Of a DNA stretch of 64,000 nt, positions 57,006-64,000 are shown in pieces (positions within the stretch are counted from its first letter, which is position 1; every line of letters starts with the position of its first letter). The DNA is from Stemphylium vesicarium (taxonomy: Eukaryota; Ascomycota; Dothideomycetes; Pleosporales; Pleosporaceae): NCBI GenBank assembly GCA_004380135.1, contig QXCR01000063.1:1-64000 (forward strand), read 5' to 3'. The notes beneath the pieces were generated by a model. That model made no database searches. It worked only from the letters and a program-made list of their open reading frames with translations, and was not told where the DNA came from. A program made the position numbers and the translations under genes.

Positions 57006-58343
57006 CTACAACCTCTGCCTATTCTTATCCCATAGCTCCCTCTCCCTCAGCACAAACCAATCATACAGCAACGGCTTAACCTTGATGATTCCATCTTTCG
57101 TCTCACATCCAAACTCCATGCCAGGCTTCCATGTGCCACCCTCAGCACTGACTTTCATACTCGTCATGTTCTCCAATCGACACATGGCAAGCCCCACGTT
57201 ACCGATACCTGCGACGAACTTGCCTGCAGCACGCCCCTTCTTAATATTACCGCTCTCGTCGAGCTGCTTGATATCGGTGCCATGGTCAGGAAGGGCAGGT
57301 GATGTTGCGGTCGTGTAGAGTTCAACTGGTAAAATGCGCTTCCGTACGATGCCGGTGTGCTTTGTGCGAATAGTTAACTCCTGGCCAACATAGCAGCCCT
57401 TTTTAAAGTCTATGCCTTGCCAAAGATCGATGTTGCATTCCATTGGCAGTGCGCTCTCTCGTGGTATTTCGGCTTGTCCTTCTGGTATGCCATTTCGATA
57501 GCGCTGGAGATGGTACTCTTGAACATCCACTGGCTGTGCTCCTTCCACCATTGTTTCCGTCTCTGCCTTAGCCAGGTAGCGATGCATATCTGGTGCGCGA
57601 GGATCTTTCAGCCCGGCGATGAGGCCTCCAGTATTTGTTTGCTCGGCTGCAGAGCCCCAAGCCGACCATACGCGCATATTGTCTTCGCTCACATCTTCAA
57701 TTTGTATCTTGCTCCTTAGCTTGTGGCGTTTCAAATGCTTCTTCAATGAGTCCACCTCACCCGCATCTACCTCAATGTAGCATGCCCAATGTCGTTTTTC
57801 CGCCACAAGTTGTGGCCATACCCATACGAAGACGTCCCACAGCACTCTGCCCCGCGCATCCAAGAAGGCTGAATAGAAAGATGCATGGCGATTCGGGTCG
57901 ACGTTGTTTGTGATCAGGCCTTGTAAGAACTTGGCGGTGTCGGGACCGGAGAGGGAGATCAAGCGACGGTGCGGGAGGGGCGCAAAGCCTGAGCTCGCCA
58001 CTGGCGATGCCTGGAGCGTTGTCGAGTATGAGCGGGACGTAAAGCTTCTGCGAGCCAGTTCAATCCTTCCAAGTGGTGCGACAGCTCTGTTGCTGGGATA
58101 ATGATGCGAAATCGATTGGTATGAGTCTTTGCTGGAGCATGACGATACGGTGCTAAAAGTTCGAGGTGCGCCAACGGCCGGATTGCGCAGTCGACGTAGA
58201 CAAGTGCGGCATGCATCACATATGTATTTTGGATTACGCGCCGGTGCGCTGAGCGATAGGGCTGCCATGGTGTTGGTCGGGAATGGGTGAGGTTCGGAGA
58301 CGCGGCGAAGAGCTCTGACGACATGTTCGACATACCTCGGCAT
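57006..58343 (-). CDS. IBA57/CAF17-like mitochondrial Fe-S assembly protein
   Basis: Single minus-strand exon of 445 residues (ATG 58343). A second ATG at 58268 would give 420 residues, and either could be used. The N-terminus is Arg/Ser-rich without acids, as in mitochondrial presequences. The family signature KGCYVGQELTIRT (about 314-326) and the folate-binding-like FLQGLITNNVDP are intact. IBA57 works with ISA1/ISA2 to make [4Fe-4S] clusters for aconitase and lipoate synthase in the matrix. Length is near that of fungal orthologues. Confidence 0.92.
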   Translation of the reverse strand: MPRYVEHVVRALRRVSEPHPFPTNTMAALSLSAPARNPKYICDACRTCLRRLRNPAVGAPRTFSTVSSCSSKDSYQSISHHYPSNRAVAPLGRIELARRSFTSRSYSTTLQASPVASSGFAPLPHRRLISLSGPDTAKFLQGLITNNVDPNRHASFYSAFLDARGRVLWDVFVWVWPQLVAEKRHWACYIEVDAGEVDSLKKHLKRHKLRSKIQIEDVSEDNMRVWSAWGSAAEQTNTGGLIAGLKDPRAPDMHRYLAKAETETMVEGAQPVDVQEYHLQRYRNGIPEGQAEIPRESALPMECNIDLWQGIDFKKGCYVGQELTIRTKHTGIVRKRILPVELYTTATSPALPDHGTDIKQLDESGNIKKGRAAGKFVAGIGNVGLAMCRLENMTSMKVSAEGGTWKPGMEFGCETKDGIIKVKPLLYDWFVLRERELWDKNRQRL

Positions 58344-58559
58344 TTGCGGAGTTAAGGAATTAGCAAATCATGGTAGCCTTGAATGTTACAGGAGACCAAA
58401 ACAATTGTACTATTGAAAAAGCCAGCTACACTGAGGCTGGCAGATAATACACGATATGCGACAACCGCTAATTTATGCGAAGATATCGCTTTCCAACAAA
58501 CGCCAGTGCTTGAAGTAGCAGCTTATGAATTTCGACCCATCGTTGCGTCAAACCAACAC

Positions 58560-60444
58560 CTAGTCCTGTTTCTTACCAGTTAGTCTCGAGCGCTCATTGT
58601 TGGCACCCTTTGAGTTTCCCGCATCTGAGTCGTCGTCGCTGTCTTCATCGCTCTCTTCGTCGCTCTCCTCGTCACTTTCCTCCCCGCTGCCATCACTACT
58701 CCACTTGTCGTCCTCGCCCACGGCGAAAATCGTATCGCCATCGAGACTCTCCCTAGGAGGCACAATAGGCTTTTGCGCCTGAGGCGCAGGCAGAGGTGAT
58801 GCATTGCGTGCAATGTTGTTGTTTGACCTCTGCACTGGATCGTATGAAGGAGGATTGTCCGAGCCACCCTCCTCTTCGTCCATAGAGTCCCTGAGCGAGG
58901 CGATCTCAAAGCCTTCGTCATCCTGGGCAATCTAGAAACTAGTCAGTATACTTTCAGGAAGCAAACGATATGCTAAACATACCTCATCACTCATAGCGAA
59001 TCTCCGGTTGTTGGCCGTCGGTCTCCACATGTATGCGACGAAACAAACATCGACCAGGTATACAAGGTTCAGCCAGCCGTCAAGGACGAACCATCGTGTT
59101 TGCCAATGAGTCGGCGCAAAGTCGGGTGTCGAAGCACCAGCAAAAGTAAAGCTGTTGATGAAGAAGAAGCCAAAGATGACGATGATGCTCGTCAAGATAC
59201 ACCACCATAACCGCTTGTACATGGTGGCTTTGACGTGTTGCTTGCGTTCCATCAGGTCTTTCATGGTAAGGTTCAGCGAGTTCAAAGTCCAGATGTAAAA
59301 GGCCGTGAGGGTAGCGGATAGTGGCAGGATGACAAGCAATACAATGGGGCCGGCATCGTCGGGGCGAACGGTAAGCGAGGCGACAGCGTAGATAACACCA
59401 AAGATGAAATGTGCTACGGCGAGCCAGCGGACAATGGTCATGGTCTTTCCAAGCGAGGGTTTGACTACACCATAACCCATGCATACAATGAGGAGCAAAA
59501 AGAACGAGAAAGAGTTGCGGAAAGCGTTCAGCACGGCGACGGTAATCATCAAAACTTTGGCGCCGACATTGTTACCGTGGCGATTTTGGTAGTCGTAGTA
59601 TCCCCAAGTCATGAGCATCTCCAAGACTAGGAAGACAAGTATGGCCGTGATGTAGTTTTGTACGGCAAGAATGTCGTGCCTGTTCTGGAAATACAGGAAT
59701 CCCCAGAATGCAAGCACAACGAAATAGACGATTGTAATGCCGCCGTAGAAGGGAAGCTTTGCGATCTGGGCTGCTTGGAGTTCACCGTACGCATTCCGGA
59801 AAGTCACAATAGCCTCATATTCTAGTCGCTTGTCTTGGGCCGCTGCTGCCACACAGTAGTATCCTGTCTTTATGGGTATCTTCTTCTCTCCATTTGCGAC
59901 GGGGTAATTGATCGGCTTGGGGTCGTTGAGATTGATTGCGGCGGTTCGAATGTGCATTTGGGAGACTTCCTCGGCGTTCTCGGCGAGTACCCACTCGCCT
60001 TTGTGTGTTCGATTACAGAGGTTCAGCTTGATGGATTCGTCGTCACAGATGTAATGGCGGTTTTCCTGGTGCGAAGTTAGCAGATGTAGCCTTGTGCCAG
60101 GATAGGCTCCACTGACATCGTTCACGGGCAAGTCGGAGGGTGCGCCCAACAGCAACGTGTCTTTCCATTCCCAGACTACCACGCTGACGGTCGGGTCCTT
60201 GATTCCCTCATTCTTCTTTGGATCTTTTATGAATTTGACGAGTATGAAGGGGTCGACCTTTCCACCCCACGACTTCTTGCTGTACATGCCCGAGCATTTC
60301 TGGCGATCATCTTGATTCTGGGGCGAATTAGCATGCGATAGGACTTAGGGTAGAAGTCCAACATACTAAAGTGACGTCTACCGCTGCTACCGCTGTGATT
60401 GTAGTCAACAGCAGCAGAGCGATATTGCGCAGCCGTGCCTTCAT
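58560..60444 (-). CDS. GOST/PTM1-like seven-transmembrane protein
   Basis: Minus strand, exons 60444-60367, 60317-58983 and 58931-58560 (introns of 49 and 51 nt), 594 residues. A signal peptide (LRNIALLLLTTITAVAAVD) ends in exon 1. A luminal N-terminal domain follows, then seven membrane segments starting at GGITIVYFVVLAFWGFLYF. The fold matches the Lung seven-transmembrane/GOST family (GPR107, TMEM87, yeast Ptm1). These proteins sit in the Golgi and endosomes and assist trafficking. The cytosolic tail is acidic with repeated SDEE units (EESDEESDEESDEDSDDD). It is divergent from CTU2 across 339 bp. Confidence 0.9.
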
Positions 60445-60783
60445 CCTGGTGGGAGATGTAAGGCCAGCTGGCGGAGCTGAGGGCTAACAGACTGTGGCTC
60501 TTCAGGCGAGTGAATGCGATTCGAATCAGGTAGGCGCCGGTTTCCTTTCTTTATGCAACGGTCGACGATGGGTCATGGGCGCAGGTCTGGACGTGGAGAC
60601 GTAGATGTTTGGATTGCGCGTTCGTCCACCTCCAGGTCCGCCTTCCCGGCATCTCGGGTTAGCGCGCGCCCAGAGTGTGGCGCAGTCCCGCCCGCACCCT
60701 TCCAAGGGCAACCACCGCCGAGGCCGCCGACGAGTCAGCCCTGCACAACCACTTCGCCACCAATACGCTTCGAACACGCAAAT
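60445..60783. promoter_or_regulatory. Divergent promoter between PTM1-like gene and CTU2
   Basis: 339 bp containing the start regions of two divergent conserved genes. The palindrome GATTCGAATC lies at 60519-60528. No TATA box or other clear element stands out. Confidence 0.35.
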
Positions 60784-61986
60784 ATGCCAGGCAAACACAT
60801 TGAAGGTGCTTCTAATGAGCCTTGTAGGAGATGCCAGGGCGTTTCGGTTCTTGTTGTACGCTCTGAGCCACTTTGCCAGTCAGTTTCGCGCCACCTTGTG
60901 AGAAAATGTGGAATTCGCTAAAATTCCTACAGTGACTGTTTCGCCCGGTACGTCCACACCAAGTGTATAAAGCGCTTAGAATCCTTCCGTGTCAATTTTG
61001 GTGTAGAAAAGCAACGAAGGATTCTGGTGCCTCTGTCTTTTGGATTTTCTTCCATCACGCTCCTACATGTCCTGGATCTACATCTTAAGACACAAAAGAG
61101 CAAGACTGGTCGAACCGGCTTCGAAATAAGCGCCATATACGTCGAGGGACCGGAGAAGACTGTACAGGCCGAGGAACTACTGGAAAAGGTCCGCGCGCAA
61201 TATCCAGACCATGAGTACGCCTCGCTGCCGTTGCACGATGTATTCCGCCTAGTCCCAGATGATGCCGCGTTGAAATCTCTTGTGCCACAAATCGAACACA
61301 AAGGAGATTCGAGTCCCGGAGAGCATTTTGTGCACATGATCAACTCACTCACCTCGGCCACGGCCCGCGCGGACGTAATTACAACTCTACGAACACGACT
61401 GATTGTAGAGCATGCCAAGCTGAACGGTTGTGAGAGCATCCTCTGGGGCGATAGCACCACGAGCCTCGCCCAAAAGACGCTTGCCGAGACAGCAAAAGGC
61501 CGAGGATTCTCTCTACCGTGGCAAATATCAGACGGCGAATCGCCCTTTGGCCTCAAATTTCACTATCCGCTGCGAGATGTCCTCAAGAAGGAGCTGGTAT
61601 CGTACGTCAACATGGCAGAATCTAGTCTGGCGTCGCTAGTGCTTGAAACATCGTCAGATGCTACACAGGCATCCACAAGCTCCAAGAACACCACCATTGA
61701 CGACTTGATGAAACAGTACTTCGATTCTGTCGAAGAAAACTTCCCAAGCATTGTTGCGAATGTCGTTCGCACATCAAGCAGGCTTGAGGTGCGTCCCGAT
61801 GCGCTTTCAGATCCGCACTGCAGTCTCTGCAGCATGCCTGTTCCCGGTGGACGGTTCGGTATCCATGGTTGGGGTGGCGATCAACACGACGGAAATGACT
61901 CGGAATCTGTGAGCACCGCACGGAACATCTGCTATGGCTGCACGAGATCGCTACCCAAGGTTGTGTTGAGCGCAGATGGAGTTTGA
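60784..61986 (+). CDS. CTU2: CTU2/NCS2 cytoplasmic tRNA 2-thiolation protein
   Basis: Exons 60784-60878 and 60933-61986 (54-nt intron), 382 residues. The N-terminal Cys pairs (C14/C17 and C31/C34) are completed across the splice as EPLCHDCFARYVHTKCIKRL, the family signature. The core includes FGFSSITLLHVLDLH. The C-terminal Cys pairs are CSLCSMPVPGG and CYGCTR. CTU2 pairs with CTU1/NCS6 to thiolate U34 of tRNAs for Lys, Glu and Gln, using sulfur relayed by URM1. The domain order and length are normal. Confidence 0.93.
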
Positions 61987-62570
61987 TGGAAAAGGGCGTT
62001 GTTTTCTAGCGGCCCATTGTACCTTCCGATGCATGCCTTCCGGCGACCCCATTTCAAAGTATCGATTAGAAGCCTACATATTACGCTGCAGCATCAAGTC
62101 CCAACATGCGACGCCATTCCAACGCCAGCGGCAGTCTAATCTCGAGCTTCGTCTTGAGAATCCTCAGGGATGCTTCCGGCAGCCTATGTTCACGAGCTTC
62201 TCAGTCGCCACCCTGAGTACTGTCCTTGGGCCGTTGAGCTGGCTGCCATCCAGCAGCAATATCCTAAGCCGGTGCTGCAATTGGGATGGAGATTTAGGTA
62301 CAAGCGATCTATACAGTCGCACCTTTCGTACATGACCGAGCCAACGATTGACAAGAAAAACGGGTTGCTACAAATGAGGGTGTAGATAGTGGTATACGGA
62401 ACGACTAGACGATAGTCGATGAATGATGAACATGTGTACATGACCAACAAAAAGTTCCCATTGCATTTCCACCAATCCAGTGAATAACAAATGTACATAT
62501 TTGATCATCCAACAAAAACTGTGCTGTGCCAAGTATACCCTTTTCGAATAAACGCAGGGCTAAGGCCCCA
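61987..62570. other. Intergenic region with small open frame
   Basis: 584 bp. The plus-strand frame 62170-62385 (71 codons: MLPAAYVHELLSRHPEYC...) has protein-like composition and may be a gene fragment; no domain is recognised. Confidence 0.35.
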
Positions 62571-64000
62571 TCAGCGATACATAACTCCCTTCACCAGCGG
62601 CCCAACCTCTTTGCTCGAGAAAGCACAATGTCCGATTCCCTCCTGGTCGACACTAACGACACCCCATTGAAGCTTTTGCTCTGACAATGCACCGCCTTCA
62701 GGTCCAGACTGCTCTTGAGGATGACAAGCTGCACTTATCGCCAGGCTACAACTCGCTGCGAGAGGCATCTTGCTTTTGTAGGGTATATATCCGAATCCGA
62801 TGAGAGCCACAACCATGATGGCGGCGAGGACAATGACAGCTAACATAGCTATGGGTGAGTACCCACATCTATTCTGTGAAGGCCCCATCTCTCCTGTACC
62901 GCTGATGGGCTGGCCTAACCCGTCGTAAAGATCTATTGACACCACAAAGATGGATTGCGAAACCAGCCAGTGGAGCGTTCCACTTAGTATGACGAACGGA
63001 AGACCGAAGCGATACGGTAGCTGGAGGAAATAGGTCGATCGCTGAGAGCCCTTTGGCCTAGCTGAGACTCGCAAACCCTTCCTTTTGTCTGCATACGATG
63101 TCCATTCGTAGCCCAGAAGCATGGCCGTAAATAAAGAGTTGTACGCGAAATAACAAAATGACAGGACAACCTGGGGAGAATTTGCCACGAGTGCGAGGAC
63201 GACCACGTCGTTGGGGGATGCATCAGGGGTGATCATAGCGCGCGTGTCGACAGCGCCGAAACCGAGGCTGAAAATAGCGGGCGCGCTTAGTTCACCATTG
63301 TTGCTGAGTTTTTGCATCGCCCATTTCAGTAAGACAGCTACAACGATTAACGCAATGGTGTATCTGATCAGAAGTCAGCCTTGGGCGAGCTCTGGGGGTA
63401 TCGGGGAATATCACAGCAGGAGAGTTGTATATCGGCGTTTTCTGCTTGTAGTGTCTTTCCATCGCCACCGTCGTCCGTCCCAAGGTTTCGCATTTACGCT
63501 GTATTCAGTCCTGCATTCGCTCATATTCATCATACTGTGGTTAACAGTCGCTACATCTCTTTTATCAATGAAAGATGCGACGGCATCGCCCATGGTCAGC
63601 AGTGGATTGCTCTTTGTAACATAGACGACGCTAACCATGAGCAAAGTTTTGGCTGTTTTGACTTTAGCTTCCAGTTCCGTTTCTTTCAACATGCAGAGAC
63701 CATGGATTGCTAGTAGCCGCAAGCAAACGCCGTAACTTACATAGATTCAGCATTGTCACGATGATGGCAATGAGTCGACTGAAGCGAAGCTTGCACCGTG
63801 GGATGGCTGGCTCGCTGAGACAATATTTGACAGACCATGTTCCATCGCCGTATTCGCTTACGGTCCAGGGCGGGTATGCACTTCTGACCTCGTCAAGCGC
63901 AAACGCACATCGTTTCTCAGAAGTGGAGAGGCCGCTACAGATCCAAGAGAATGATCCTGAAGCTGAGGTTGATTGTATGCCTCTCGTCGCCTCGAAATCC
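62571..64000 (-). CDS. Fungal multi-TM protein (DUF6536-like), partial
   Basis: Minus strand, 5' end beyond the window. The last exon 63363-62571 joins to an upstream exon ending at 63415 through a 51-nt intron (GTGATA...ATCAG), giving TLLLYTIALIVVAVLLKWAM. It has motifs of a widespread fungal membrane family: TMGDAVASFIDKRD, LHWLVSQSIFVVSIDLYD and GYSPIAMLAVIVLAAIMVVALIGFGY. The next boundary upstream (63742 to about 63709 or 63668) is unclear; a GTAAGT donor is present, but the nearest acceptor leaves only 32 nt, so a 73-nt alternative is preferred. Sequence near the edge also fits the family (RLIAIIVTMLNL). The function is unknown. Confidence 0.7.

Noticed and set aside
60505..60545. tRNA-like GATTCGAATC near 60519
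   Set aside because: Resembles a T-loop but no acceptor stem, anticodon arm or D-arm could be paired around it on either strand.
1..64000. CRISPR arrays, operons, Shine-Dalgarno sites, rRNA genes
   Set aside because: Introns and gene content show a fungal nuclear genome; no regularly spaced repeat array and no rRNA-like sequence were seen.

Overview
The window is nuclear DNA of a filamentous ascomycete, most probably a Dothideomycete of the Pleosporales type. The evidence is: many short GT-AG introns (about 42-196 nt) with CTAAC/CTGAC-like branch sites; Zn2Cys6 regulators; a HET-domain gene; fungal families such as a PLAC8 protein with a Gln/Pro-rich N-terminus, an EthD-like protein and a 2OG oxygenase; and a very AT-rich block that looks like a repeat degraded by repeat-induced point mutation (RIP). 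The order is inferred from gene content, not proven. Gene models below were built by hand by joining reading frames across splice sites; exon limits are given in each entry.

Layout. 1-3.3 kb: repeat territory, with a probable 3' LTR (181-478), an AT-rich RIP-like block holding a 193-bp direct repeat, and a GC-rich patch. 3.3-20.7 kb: beta-lactamase-like serine hydrolase; AlcR-type Zn2Cys6 regulator; XPG/GEN1-Yen1-type nuclease with SUMO- and ubiquitin-binding motifs; small unknown gene; a reverse-strand gene with an in-frame stop; intact GFA/CENP-V-like protein; SET protein; EthD-like protein; 4HBT thioesterase; RluA-type pseudouridine synthase. 20.8-34 kb: microbial-type PARG-like protein, secreted Cys-rich protein with a short tandem peptide repeat, CAND1-type HEAT protein, acidic mitochondrial-type protein, PLAC8 protein.

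34.2-42 kb holds the most coherent functional group: a GH127 beta-L-arabinofuranosidase without a signal peptide and an MFS sugar transporter, divergent across a 454-bp promoter that carries an 11-bp direct repeat, followed by a transcription factor with two C2H2 fingers plus a Zn2Cys6 cluster. I infer a small cluster that imports an arabinose-containing sugar and cleaves it in the cytosol. A 142-bp MITE with 49-bp inverted arms lies just beyond.

42.4-55.2 kb is a decay zone around one conserved Bud14-like SH3 gene. It contains a small secreted-type pseudogene (two in-frame TAG), a HET pseudogene (TGA, TAA and a 3' frame break) and another pseudogene with two in-frame TAG. Five of these six stops are one C-to-T step at CpA away from a Gln codon, as RIP would produce. 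55.5-64 kb returns to ordinary genes: 2OG oxygenase, IBA57/CAF17 Fe-S protein, GOST/PTM1-like seven-TM protein divergent from CTU2 (tRNA 2-thiolation), and a partial fungal multi-TM protein running off the right edge.
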